Shown here: positions 7,856 to 16,174 of the stretch, one piece after another
Position numbering within the stretch: the first letter of the stretch is position 1
Layout: each line of letters begins with the position of its first letter
Assembly (NCBI RefSeq): GCF_015674855.1
Contig: NZ_JADMLG010000009.1
Location: 87,541 to 151,540 of the forward strand
Direction of reading: 5' to 3'
Length of the DNA stretch: 64,000 bases
Origin: Nocardia bovistercoris
GTDB lineage: Bacteria > Actinomycetota > Actinomycetes > Mycobacteriales > Mycobacteriaceae
The notes under the pieces: generated by a model
What the model was told of the DNA's origin: nothing
Seen by the model: only the letters and a program-made list of their open reading frames with translations
The model's database searches: none
Position numbers and translations under genes: made by a program

Positions 7856-9768
7856 GCCAGCGTCGCCTTTACCCCCGGTGCGAGGGAACGCCGATGCGGG
7901 TTGACCGAGAGCAGTCCGGCGATGGCCGTGCCGAGTCCGCGGAACAGCAGCGGCCAGCCCTTCTCGGGATCGATGTCGCGGTCGACGTGCACCATGACGC
8001 TGGCTTCCATGCCGCCGGAGAGGCCGTCGATGAAATCGTCGAGATCCTCGGTGAACAGGCCGCTCGGCAGCGTGTGCCCGACCAGGAAGCGCCTGCGCAG
8101 GTCGGCGAAGGTCTCGTCCATCGGGACGAACTTCCAGAACTTGCGGCCCTCCATGCTGATCCCGACCCGGATCGGCGAATGCTCGTCGAGGTTCTCGACA
8201 TTGCTGCCCGCGCCCTGGATGCCGAACTCCTCCATGCGCTCGATGGACATGTGCTTGAGCGCGCGGCCGAGCGCCATCCCGACATCCTCGGTCACCACGT
8301 GACTCGAATTCAGCCGCGTGGCCTCGAACAGCACGTCGAGCCGCAGGCCCGCGCCGATCGCGAATTCGCGCAGCAGTTCCTCGATGCCGGTGACATCGAT
8401 GGTGTCGGCGACGTCGACGGTGTAGCGCACCGACGGCTCGTCGATCTCCACATCGATCGCGACGACGCTCTCCGCCGTCCTGCGCTCGACCTGCGCGCTC
8501 CACGGCGACGCGCCACGCACCACCCAGCCGCGTTCGACCGGCCGCTCGAACGAGTCGGCGGCGCGCTCGGCGACGACCGCGGCGCCCTTGGGTTTGACCG
8601 GCGCGGCGGGCCGCTCGTTGACCATGCGGTCCAGGGCGATGCCGACGCCGCGGAACACGCCTTCCCAGGTGTGGTGCGGATCCTCGAAGCTGGCGATGCG
8701 CACGTCGATGTTCACGCCCGCGCCCACGGCGAGCCCGTCGAGCAGCCCGACCAGTTCGGAGCCGCGTGTGACCTGCTCGACGCGGCTGTTCAGGAACCAC
8801 TCCAGGTCGACCTGGCTGGAACCGTCGATGGCGACCTCGCCGGGACGGCGGGTGTCGACCACGACCTCGGCGCTGCCGTCATCGATCATGCCGATGGTGC
8901 GCGCGGTGGGCCGGTGCAGCGAATACCCTCGGATCTCGGCGCCGAGCGCCAGGCCGAGCCAATGCCAGTCGTCGTTGCGCCAGCGCAGCTCGATCGAGCA
9001 GCCGAGCCGCCAAGCGATGTGCTCAACCATGTGACTGGCGAATTCGTTCGGGGTCAGCAGCGTCTTGTTGGTGATGCCCGCGCGGCCCAGCGACACCGTG
9101 GACGGGGCGAAATCGAGGTAGCAGTGCGTGAGGAACCCGGACTCGGCCAGTTCGCGATAGCTGTTCGCGCCGGTCGCGACGCCGATGGTGACACAGCCCG
9201 CGTCGTGTGCGGCCTGCGCGCCGACCAAGGAATCCTCGATCGCGACGCATTTCGCCGGCTCGAGCCCGAGGCGGCGGGCGGCCTCGAGATACATGTCGGG
9301 TGCGGGCTTCTTCCGCAGGCCCGGCACGTCGTTGCCGACCACGAGATCGACGGTGATCGACGAATTGGTCAACGTGGTGCGGATCTCGGCCTCGGGGTTG
9401 TTCGACACCACCGCGACGCGCAGACCGGCGGCACGCGCGGCCGCCATGATGTCGATCACGCCCTCGTGGATCGTCATCGTGATCTCGCGGCGCCGTATCT
9501 CGTGGCCTTCGACCAGTCGGTCGATGCCATCGGGACTGATGCCGAGGCCGCGGCTGTCGGAGATGGCGCGCCAGAAATCGGGCAGTGACAGCGCGAAATG
9601 GGTGCGGATGACCGAATGCGGTACCTCGGTGGTCTTGCCGAGTTCGGCGCGCAACATCCCCTCGACCACTTGGTAGTCGAGGGCGAGCGAGTCGATGATG
9701 ACCCCGTCGAGATCGAAGAGCATGGCCTCGATGCCCTCGGGGATGGCGAGGCGACCAGCGAGAAGCAT
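7852..9768 (-). CDS. HAD phosphatase fused to two HisB-like (IGPD) domains
   Basis: A 638-residue protein from ATG 9768; an upstream ATG at 9819 is possible. Residues 1-215 are a beta-phosphoglucomutase-type HAD phosphatase with an intact active site: 'FDLDGVIIDS', 'VVSNN', 'KKPAPDMY' and 'AIEDSLVGAQAA'. Two imidazoleglycerol-phosphate dehydratase-like halves follow. Copy A (about 238-410) keeps 'SHMVEHIAWR' and 'HHTWEGVFRGVGIAL'. Copy B (about 425-625) keeps 'SHVVTEDVGMALGRAL' and 'VPMDE' but has lost most metal-binding histidines. E. coli HisB also joins a phosphatase to IGPD, but with a different, capless HAD family and one IGPD domain. First gene of the HAD-HisB/HisC/HisD-like operon; the function is inferred. 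Confidence 0.82.
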   Translation of the reverse strand: MLLAGRLAIPEGIEAMLFDLDGVIIDSLALDYQVVEGMLRAELGKTTEVPHSVIRTHFALSLPDFWRAISDSRGLGISPDGIDRLVEGHEIRRREITMTIHEGVIDIMAAARAAGLRVAVVSNNPEAEIRTTLTNSSITVDLVVGNDVPGLRKKPAPDMYLEAARRLGLEPAKCVAIEDSLVGAQAAHDAGCVTIGVATGANSYRELAESGFLTHCYLDFAPSTVSLGRAGITNKTLLTPNEFASHMVEHIAWRLGCSIELRWRNDDWHWLGLALGAEIRGYSLHRPTARTIGMIDDGSAEVVVDTRRPGEVAIDGSSQVDLEWFLNSRVEQVTRGSELVGLLDGLAVGAGVNIDVRIASFEDPHHTWEGVFRGVGIALDRMVNERPAAPVKPKGAAVVAERAADSFERPVERGWVVRGASPWSAQVERRTAESVVAIDVEIDEPSVRYTVDVADTIDVTGIEELLREFAIGAGLRLDVLFEATRLNSSHVVTEDVGMALGRALKHMSIERMEEFGIQGAGSNVENLDEHSPIRVGISMEGRKFWKFVPMDETFADLRRRFLVGHTLPSGLFTEDLDDFIDGLSGGMEASVMVHVDRDIDPEKGWPLLFRGLGTAIAGLLSVNPHRRSLAPGVKATLA

Positions 9769-9830
9769 GTCGCGATCATACCTGGGGGCCTGCCGCACCC
9801 ACGCACTGTATCCGGGCATGCGTGCTCCGT

Positions 9831-9859
9831 ATGCTATAGCACACACCGTCCGCTGTCAG
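9831..9859 (-). promoter_or_regulatory. Candidate promoter of the His-like operon, with a palindrome over the -10
   Basis: On the minus strand CTGACA (9859-9854) and TAGCAT (9836-9831) are separated by 17 bp. The perfect 10-bp palindrome TGCTATAGCA (9832-9841) overlaps the -10 and could be an operator. Transcription would start near 9824. Confidence 0.4.
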
Positions 9860-9885
9860 GGGAACTCGGGCGGTACGTTGCAAGT

Positions 9886-10869
9886 TCAACCGTTCGACGG
9901 AGCGTGACGTTCCCCGGGGCGGCGCACGGTGGCGACGCCCACCGCGACCAAGGTGAGCGCACAACCAGCCACCGCCATCGGCGAGATTCCCGCGTCCGTC
10001 GGGGCGACCACATCCAACACCAGCGCGGTACCGAGTTGCCCGGCCACCGACGTCAAACCGAGCAAAAGGACCCCGAGCCGTCCGACGGTCACCGCCGCCA
10101 ATGCGATGAATCCGACGCCGATGGCACCGCCCAGATAGAGCCACGGTTCGGTGGGCAGATCGAAGCCGCGACCCGAATTCGCCCAAAGGATCGACTCCAG
10201 CGCGAGCAATGCGACAAGGCCGACGCCGAAGTTGACCAGGGCCGCCGACATCGGGCCGCCGACCGCGGCCACTCGGCCGTTCACCGCCTGCTGCCAAGCC
10301 AAACCGACGCCTGCCACGGCGGGGGCGGCGATCAACAGCCAGGTCGGCGAGTTGTCCAATGTCCGCGGCAGCGCAGCGGCGACGCTTCCCGCTCGCGAAT
10401 GATCGAGGCCGGCCAACAGCACCGCGCCGATGGCGATGGCCGCACCGCTCGCACGCGCCACGGTGACCGGTGTGCGGCCGCCGGGGGCGAGGCCGAGGCG
10501 GTCTACGGCGAGACTGCTGGACAGCTGGCCTGCTACGGCGGCGACGGTGAATGCGGTGACGCCGATGGCGGCGATGGTCAGGCCCTGGCAGCCGACGAAC
10601 AGTGCGCCGCAGAGTCCGCCTGCCAGTTGCCATGGGCGTAGGGTTCCGTCGGCGAGTCCGCGGCGGACCTGGTCGGCTCCTTGGCGTAAACGGCTACTCG
10701 ATGCGAAAGCGGCGCCGAGGATGGCGAATCCGACTGCGAAACTTACTGTCGCCGCGGCGATTCCGTCGTGTAGGCGGACGCCGAGGGCGCCGTTGATCCG
10801 GCCTTGCACTGCGACGCCGGCGCCTATGCAGAATCCGCAGACCAGGCTCCAGGCTGTTCGCTTGTCCAC
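9886..10869 (-). CDS. YdcZ/DUF606-type (DMT superfamily) membrane transporter
   Basis: This 327-residue protein has about ten hydrophobic segments arranged as two similar halves. Each half opens with a Gln/Asn-containing helix: 'GAGVAVQGRINGALG' at the N terminus and 'GVGLAWQQAVNGRVA' after residue 190. That internal repeat is characteristic of YdcZ proteins duplicated into one chain. It starts at GTG 10869, with a TANNNT box (TACCGT) 6 nt upstream, suggesting a leaderless message. It is divergent from the MauE-thioredoxin gene and lies upstream of the His-like operon on the same strand. It could export that operon's product, but this is only positional inference. Confidence 0.82.
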   Translation of the reverse strand: MDKRTAWSLVCGFCIGAGVAVQGRINGALGVRLHDGIAAATVSFAVGFAILGAAFASSSRLRQGADQVRRGLADGTLRPWQLAGGLCGALFVGCQGLTIAAIGVTAFTVAAVAGQLSSSLAVDRLGLAPGGRTPVTVARASGAAIAIGAVLLAGLDHSRAGSVAAALPRTLDNSPTWLLIAAPAVAGVGLAWQQAVNGRVAAVGGPMSAALVNFGVGLVALLALESILWANSGRGFDLPTEPWLYLGGAIGVGFIALAAVTVGRLGVLLLGLTSVAGQLGTALVLDVVAPTDAGISPMAVAGCALTLVAVGVATVRRPGERHAPSNG

Positions 10870-10875
10870 ATTCGC

Positions 10876-10881
10876 ACGGTA
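10876..10881 (-). promoter_or_regulatory. -10 element of the YdcZ-type transporter
   Basis: TACCGT on the minus strand lies 6 nt before the GTG start, with no ribosome site between them. Confidence 0.4.
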
Positions 10882-10967
10882 CCTGTGCGCGGTCGGTCCT
10901 TTGTTTCTCGTGTGGGTTCGGTCGATTCGTGGCCTGCAAATGTTCGTTGGTGTGCGATGGTGCGGGG

Positions 10968-11999
10968 ATGCTGATCGAATACGGGGTGTGGGTTTCGCGG
11001 CTGGTGGTCGGTGTGGTCTTCGGGCTCGCGGCTTGGGGGAAGATTTTCGACAGAGTCGGGACGCTTACGGCGGTAACGGATTTCGGGGTGCCGGTGCGTT
11101 GGGCGCCTGCTGTGGCCTATGCGCTTCCGGTGGTGGAGGTTGTGGTCGCGGTGGGGATGCTGCCTGCGGCGACCGCGTTGCTCGCGGCGGGAGTGGCGCT
11201 GATTCTGCTCGCGATTTTCACCGTCGCGGTGTTGCGGCTGCTCGCCCGGGGGCAACGTCCCGCCTGCTCCTGCTTCGGTGCGCTGAGCGCGACGCCGATC
11301 GGGTCGGCGACGGTGGTGCGCAACGGTGTGCTCGCGGCGCTGGTTCTGCTCGCCGCCGTCGGTTCGGCGGCGCGCCCCGAGGTGCCCGCCGGTCTGCCTG
11401 TGCGCGACATCGTCGGGCTGGCGCTGGTGGCGCTGGTGGCGGCCGTGCTGATCCGGCTGCACGGCGCGGTCGACGGACTGCGTAAGCGGCTCGACGCGCA
11501 GGCGCTGTCCACCCTCGGTGCGGAGGGGCTGCCGGTCGGCGCGGTGGCGCCGGAGTTCGAACTGCTCGATGTGGACGGCGCGCGGACGACTCTGGAATCC
11601 CTGCTTGCGCGTGGTGCTTCGGTGCTGCTGGTCTTCGTGCACCCGGGTTGTGAGATGTGCGCGGCGCTGGCTCGGGAGTTGCCTCGGTGGCGGGCGCGGA
11701 CCGGGGGCGCGCTGTCGATCGTTGTCGTCGGGAACGGTGACGCCGAGGAGCAGGCCGCTTGGGGTGCGGCGCAGGGGTTGGGGGAGATTCCTTCGCTGGT
11801 GCAGCAAGGGAATGAGGCGGCGTTGCGATATCGGGTGCGTGGAACCCCGTCGGGTGTCCTGGTCGATGCGGACGGACGGGTCGCGGCACCTGTGGCGCGC
11901 GGCGCGATCGCGGTGCGCGAATTGATCTTGTCGGTCAAAGCGGGAAGGCGACCGCAAACCGTGGGAAGGGAGGACCGGCGCGCTGGTAGTCCGGTCTGA
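10968..11999 (+). CDS. MauE/DoxX-like membrane domain fused to a thioredoxin-like domain
   Basis: Start ATG 10968 (343 residues). Residues 1-165 form about five membrane helices of the MauE/DoxX type and include 'PACSCFGAL', the Cys-x-Cys-Phe-Gly signature of MauE-like proteins. Residues 190-320 are a thioredoxin/redoxin fold ('PVGAVAPEFELLDVDG') with the CxxC 'HPGCEMC' at about 227-230 and the cis-Pro segment 'RGTPSGVLVD'. MauE and MauD, separate proteins in methylamine utilisation, are needed for disulfide formation in amine dehydrogenase. Here both functions are in one chain, so it probably moves disulfides or electrons across the membrane for an unidentified partner. No amine dehydrogenase gene is nearby. 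Confidence 0.85.
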   Translation: MLIEYGVWVSRLVVGVVFGLAAWGKIFDRVGTLTAVTDFGVPVRWAPAVAYALPVVEVVVAVGMLPAATALLAAGVALILLAIFTVAVLRLLARGQRPACSCFGALSATPIGSATVVRNGVLAALVLLAAVGSAARPEVPAGLPVRDIVGLALVALVAAVLIRLHGAVDGLRKRLDAQALSTLGAEGLPVGAVAPEFELLDVDGARTTLESLLARGASVLLVFVHPGCEMCAALARELPRWRARTGGALSIVVVGNGDAEEQAAWGAAQGLGEIPSLVQQGNEAALRYRVRGTPSGVLVDADGRVAAPVARGAIAVRELILSVKAGRRPQTVGREDRRAGSPV

Positions 12000-12174
12000 G
12001 TCGTCCGCTCGGTACGGATATCCCCGGTCGAAACCGACTATCTATCCAATTATCTTCTGTGACAATGATTATCGGGGGCGAAATCCGACGACATGGAGTC
12101 GCCGCCCCTATGATCGACTTCGCATCGATGCTTTCTGCGTGGACCCAATCGACACTCATCGAAGAGGGGTAGAC

Positions 12175-12513
12175 ATGGCGGATTTCGCATTCACCGATTA
12201 CTCGGGCAAAGAGTTCATCATTCGTCTGAACAACGAGCAGCGCATCTCCGAGGCGCGCCGCATCCTGTCCGGCGAGGAGACCATGTCGGTCCACGTCATG
12301 GGCCGGATCCGCAAGACTCGGGTGGAATACAACCCGGGCTGGAACTTCCACCTCGACCCGGACACCATCACCTTCTTCACCATGGCGATCGAGGTGTGCG
12401 ACTCCAGCATCACCTACACCGAGGATCACCTGGACGAGGCGTGCGGCGCCTTCCTGCCGGGGTGCTTCTGGTGTCCCTGGTCGTCCAAGCTCACCAGGGA
12501 GATCGCGGCCTGA
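12175..12513 (+). CDS. Small BP74-like cytosolic protein
   Basis: A 112-residue protein starting at ATG 12175, with a good ribosome site (GAGGGG) about 6 nt upstream. It begins 'ADFAFTDYSGKEFIIRL', then 'ISEARRILSGEE', 'GWNFHLDPDTITFFTMAIEVCD', and ends 'GCFWCPWSSKLTREI'. This pattern resembles small actinobacterial proteins related to the N-terminal domain of slime-mould calmodulin-binding BP74. No catalytic motif is seen. Three Cys lie in the C-terminal third. It precedes a strong hairpin and is convergent with the Rieske gene. The coding call is solid; the family call is from memory and the function is unknown. Confidence 0.8.
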   Translation: MADFAFTDYSGKEFIIRLNNEQRISEARRILSGEETMSVHVMGRIRKTRVEYNPGWNFHLDPDTITFFTMAIEVCDSSITYTEDHLDEACGAFLPGCFWCPWSSKLTREIAA

Positions 12514-12524
12514 TCTCGCGCTGA

Positions 12525-12562
12525 ACCCTTCGGCCGGTACGGACGGGTGCCGGCCGAAGGGT
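12525..12562. terminator. Strong bidirectional hairpin between convergent genes
   Basis: ACCCTTCGGCCGG and CCGGCCGAAGGGT make a perfect 13-bp stem with a 12-nt loop, placed between the BP74-like stop (12513) and the Rieske gene stop (12569). It can serve both strands. Confidence 0.75.
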
Positions 12563-12568
12563 GTGCGA

Positions 12569-14107
12569 TCAGGAGAGTTTGCGTGAACGTAGTTCGTGGC
12601 CCTTGGAGGTCTTACAGCGGCCCGACTCCAGATCCCACTGCCAGCCGTGCAGGTTGCAGGTGAGGGTATTGCCCTCGACCACACCGAATTTCGACAGGTC
12701 CGCCTTCAGGTGCGGGCAGCGACGCTGGATCTCCCAGCCCGCCATCTCGGTGGACGCGGAATCGTCGTGCGCCTCGGCGAACCAGCCGTCGGCGTAGGCG
12801 ATCCGCTCGTCGGTGAGGCATTTGAAGAACGTGTACAGGAATTCGTTGTATCCACCGATCCGCCACGCCTGGAAACGCGTGGACAGGAAAATGGTGTTCA
12901 CCCAGTCGGGTTCGTTGTCGCGCAAAACCGTGCGCACCAGTTCGGGCGCGATGCGGAATCCGTAGCGGTACTTGCCCTCGCCCTCGATGGGGTGGCGCAC
13001 CGCGCGCGCCGGGAAATCGAGCACGATCGTCTCCGTGCCGATCACAAGGCCGACCGGATAGCCGATGCCGTCGCAGATCACATCGGACTGGACCATGATC
13101 GGCTCGAACCGTTTGCGCAGCGGTTCCAGCAGCGACCCGCTGCCCGAATCCCACGTCTGCTTCTCAGCTTCCAGCACCGGCGCGAGACGTTCGGCCATCC
13201 TCGCGATGTAGTCGGCTTTGTCGTCGTAGATCAGGCCGGGATCGAACGGGTGGCTCAGCTCGAGTTCGGCGCCGCGCACGTCGGCGACCGAACCGGGGAT
13301 CATGAGAATTCCGCCCGCGTTGCCGTGCAGGCGCATCTGCTCCAGGAACACCATTTGATCCGGGAAGATATTGCCCTCGTCGCCGTGATCGTCGTTGAGG
13401 TCGCGCAGCGCGTCGTCGAGGAATACCGGCGGACCCGCCGACGGCACCACCCAGGTGGCGCCGACCTGTTCGATATAGCTGCGCGCCCGGTCCATGCCGC
13501 GCTGACGCTTCTGCTTGCCGAAGTTGGTCTTGGTGCGGGCCGGAATGTCGTAGACCATCGGATACCAGATCGCGCCCGAATACTGGAGCAGATGGATGTC
13601 CAGCTGCCCGAACGCGTCGTGCACGATATCCATGTCGACCGGGCGCGCGTCGTTCATGTTGAAGCAGGTGGTCTCGCCGTCGGAGACGACGATTCCGGAA
13701 TCGCCGATGGGGCCGTCGGCGGGTGCGCGCAGCGCGATGATCATGATGTCGATCTCGCCACCGGGGCCGCTGATCGTGTGCTTGACCGAGTCCTCGGTCT
13801 CGAAGAACTTGTGGAAGCCCAGTTTCTCCAGTTCGCGACGCAGATCCGGGACCGGGTAGTCGGGCAGCAGGACCGTCGTGTCCTTGTCGACGTGGTCGGT
13901 CAGCAGTTTCGCGTCGAAATGGTCGCGGTGCAGATGCGAAACGTAGAGAAAGTCACATTTGCCTAATTCGTCCCAATCCAGGTCCCGATTGTCGGGAAAC
14001 GGGAACCACGAACCGAAATAGGCGGGATTGACCCAGGGATCGCAAAGGATCGACCCGGCCGCGGTGCGGATATGGAAACCTGCGTGTCCGACGCTGGTGA
14101 TCTGCAC
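12569..14107 (-). CDS. Metallo-beta-lactamase-fold hydrolase with C-terminal Rieske [2Fe-2S] domain
   Basis: A 512-residue protein. The N-terminal half is an UlaG-like metallo-beta-lactamase fold with 'GHAGFHI' and the metal motif 'SHLHRDHFD' at about 57-65. A Rieske domain lies at about 440-500, with cluster ligands in 'CPHLKADL' (Cys-x-His) and 'CNLHGW' (Cys-x-x-His). This MBL-Rieske layout is like that of CMP-N-acetylneuraminate-hydroxylase-type proteins, although no sialic acid genes are nearby. It begins at GTG 14107 behind AGGAGGAC. Both metal sites look complete, so an oxidoreductase or hydroxylase role is likely; the substrate is unknown. Confidence 0.85.
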   Translation of the reverse strand: MQITSVGHAGFHIRTAAGSILCDPWVNPAYFGSWFPFPDNRDLDWDELGKCDFLYVSHLHRDHFDAKLLTDHVDKDTTVLLPDYPVPDLRRELEKLGFHKFFETEDSVKHTISGPGGEIDIMIIALRAPADGPIGDSGIVVSDGETTCFNMNDARPVDMDIVHDAFGQLDIHLLQYSGAIWYPMVYDIPARTKTNFGKQKRQRGMDRARSYIEQVGATWVVPSAGPPVFLDDALRDLNDDHGDEGNIFPDQMVFLEQMRLHGNAGGILMIPGSVADVRGAELELSHPFDPGLIYDDKADYIARMAERLAPVLEAEKQTWDSGSGSLLEPLRKRFEPIMVQSDVICDGIGYPVGLVIGTETIVLDFPARAVRHPIEGEGKYRYGFRIAPELVRTVLRDNEPDWVNTIFLSTRFQAWRIGGYNEFLYTFFKCLTDERIAYADGWFAEAHDDSASTEMAGWEIQRRCPHLKADLSKFGVVEGNTLTCNLHGWQWDLESGRCKTSKGHELRSRKLS

Positions 14108-14268
14108 GAGCTGTGTCCTCCTGACCGTTACCAGCCATCAAGGGTAGTTCTTGGAATGAACGCGCAGGCCGCGGGGCCGCCGCGGCGTGACGGCGGCACG
14201 CAATGACAGCGCCGATGCGGTCACGTGGTGACGGCACCGACGAGATCAGGGTGACGACACCGACGAGG

Positions 14269-15120
14269 TCACGGGGTGACATCGCCGATGCAGAAGCCCT
14301 CAGGTCCCTGCGTCAAGGTGAAGGTACGGGTCTTCGCCGTTCCCGTCGAATCGATCACCGGCACCTCGACCGCGAGGTATTCGGAATCGATCCGGCTCGA
14401 ACTGATCTCCGAACCTTCGAATCCGGTCACCCCGGACAATTTCGCGGTATTGCCCGCGAGCGGCGGTTTCGTGGGCGATCCGGTGGAACGCGGATCCCAC
14501 GCCGCGGGCGTCGCCCGGCACACCAGCGGATAGTCGGCCTCGCGGTCGGCGGGGTCGAGCGGCGTGCCGACCAGTCGGGACAGATAGCGCCGCACGGTAT
14601 GCCTGGCGTCGGCGTCGTTGTACCCGATCTCGGTGCCGGACGGGAAGACGCGCGGGCAGGCGTAGCCGGTGTCGATCAGGTCGCGCTCGACCGTGACCGT
14701 CGTCGCGCGGCTCTTCCATGTGACGGTGGTCGTATTCGCGGTACCCGGCTGCGCCAGCGCGCTGAGGATCGCCTGTTTGCCCTGGTACATCTCGGTCACG
14801 TTGCCGGGCGCGATGCTCCAGCACTTGTCCTGGAGTTCGGTTTGGGTCGCGGTGCGCAGGTCGGTGGCCCAGCGCCGGACGGCGACGGCGGCCTCTGGCA
14901 GTCCGGGGACCTCGCCAACCGCGGGCGCGTCGGCCGGTGGGGGCGGGAGGGTGGACGTGGTCGGCGGCGCGGGCGGCGGTGTGGTGGCGCTCACGGTGGT
15001 GACGGCCGCGGCCCGCGCGGGCGCCGGATCGTCGACCGGGATGCCGGACACCGAATCGCACGCGCCGAGCAGCAACGCGACCGAGGCCACCCCGCCGATC
15101 GCCGCGGCTTTCCCGAACAC
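14269..15120 (-). CDS. Secreted lipoprotein, unknown function
   Basis: A 283-residue protein beginning at GTG 15120. It has a short lipoprotein signal ('FGKAAAIGGVASVALLLGAC'; lipobox LLGAC), then a Pro/Thr-rich spacer ('TTPPPAPPTTST'), then a folded domain with paired cysteines (DKCWS, YACPR, LVCRA, GFCIG). The four spaced cysteines suggest two disulfides outside the membrane. It is divergent from plsC. I do not recognise a family with confidence. The start is uncertain because there is only a weak ribosome site. Confidence 0.72.
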   Translation of the reverse strand: MFGKAAAIGGVASVALLLGACDSVSGIPVDDPAPARAAAVTTVSATTPPPAPPTTSTLPPPPADAPAVGEVPGLPEAAVAVRRWATDLRTATQTELQDKCWSIAPGNVTEMYQGKQAILSALAQPGTANTTTVTWKSRATTVTVERDLIDTGYACPRVFPSGTEIGYNDADARHTVRRYLSRLVGTPLDPADREADYPLVCRATPAAWDPRSTGSPTKPPLAGNTAKLSGVTGFEGSEISSSRIDSEYLAVEVPVIDSTGTAKTRTFTLTQGPEGFCIGDVTP

Positions 15121-15306
15121 TCGCTTCGGTGATTCGACGCGCGGGCGCCCGCCCGCGGATAACTCACCGGGGCCGCGCCCTGTCCGGTCGTGTCCACGCG
15201 GTTGTGGTCGGGCGCGTTCCACTTCGGCGATCCTCTTTCGTCGGCGTATTCGAAACGGCGTCGGGCGCGGGTGTGGCCACACTCCGCCCCCGGAGCGGTC
15301 TGCGAC

Positions 15307-15312
15307 TACGCT
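15307..15312 (+). promoter_or_regulatory. -10 element of plsC
   Basis: TACGCT ends 9 nt before the GTG at 15322, with no ribosome site. The same hexamer, at nearly the same distance, precedes glf. Confidence 0.45.
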
Positions 15313-15321
15313 AGCGGAATT

Positions 15322-16080
15322 GTGGAACCCGTCTACCGGTCGATCATCGGCCTGGCCCGTACCGTCTTCTTCGTCGAAGGCCTGAAGTTCACCGTCTCGG
15401 GTGACGAGCACATCCCGGCAACCGGTGGCGCGGTGATCGCGGTCAATCACACCGGCTACATGGACTTCACCTATGCCGGTCTGCCCGTGCGCACCCCCAA
15501 ACGCTACATCCGGTTCATGGCGAAGAAGGAGGTGTTCGACAGCAAGGTCTCGGGGCCGATCATGCGCGCCCTCAAGCACATTCCGGTGGACCGCACCGCG
15601 GGCGCCGACTCCTACAAGGCCGCGGTCGAATATCTGCGTCGCGGTGAACTGGTCGGCGTCTACCCCGAGGCCACCATCAGCCGCAGCTTCGAGATCAAGG
15701 AATTCAAGTCCGGCGCCGCGCGTATGGCAATCGAAGCCGACGTGCCGATCATCCCGATCGTCATCTGGGGCGCGCAGCGGGTGTGGACCAAGGGCTTCCC
15801 GAAGCGCCTCGGCCGTACCAACACCCCGATCTCCATCGCGGTCGGCGCACCCATCCCGCCGCGCGAGCCCGCCGCCGAACTCACGGCCGAATTGCGCACC
15901 ACCATGCAGTCGATGCTGGCCGAACTGCAGAAGGGCTACGCACACGAACCCGGCGCGTACTGGGTGCCCGCCCGACTGGGTGGCAGCGCCCCCACCCTGG
16001 AGGAGGCCGACGCACTCGACGCCGCCGAGGCCGCCGAGCGTGCGGCCGCGAAGGCGCGCAAGGCGGAAGGCGACCAGTAG
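15322..16080 (+). CDS. 1-acyl-glycerol-3-phosphate acyltransferase (PlsC family)
   Basis: A 252-residue membrane-associated acyltransferase likely to acylate lysophosphatidic acid in phospholipid synthesis. The HX4D catalytic motif is 'NHTGYMD' at about 42-48. Block III is 'YPEATIS', a variant of FPEGTRS in which Gly-Thr-Arg becomes Ala-Thr-Ile. 'PIIPIVIWG' is block IV. The C-terminal 30 residues are an alanine/glutamate-rich helix. M. tuberculosis has related acyltransferases (Rv3814c-Rv3816c) in the corresponding chromosomal neighbourhood. The GTG 15322 start is supported by the -10 box just upstream. Confidence 0.88.
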   Translation: MEPVYRSIIGLARTVFFVEGLKFTVSGDEHIPATGGAVIAVNHTGYMDFTYAGLPVRTPKRYIRFMAKKEVFDSKVSGPIMRALKHIPVDRTAGADSYKAAVEYLRRGELVGVYPEATISRSFEIKEFKSGAARMAIEADVPIIPIVIWGAQRVWTKGFPKRLGRTNTPISIAVGAPIPPREPAAELTAELRTTMQSMLAELQKGYAHEPGAYWVPARLGGSAPTLEEADALDAAEAAERAAAKARKAEGDQ

Positions 16081-16174
16081 ACCTGCGGATTTCCGGTTTC
16101 TCGCGCTGTTCGACTAAAGTTCACGTTCGCACGGCGACACGGTTTCCGGGGTCAGGGACGGGCCGGTCGTGCAT

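Noticed and set aside
6731..8800. A single long frame joining the HisC-like protein to an Arg-rich N-terminal extension
   Set aside because: The first 315 codons are the wrong frame of the HAD-HisB gene. The HisC protein begins at ATG 7855, which overlaps that gene's stop.
5388..9768. Canonical histidine biosynthesis operon
   Set aside because: Only the last-step homologues are present, HisB is duplicated and eroded, and HisD lacks key residues. A paralogous pathway fits better.
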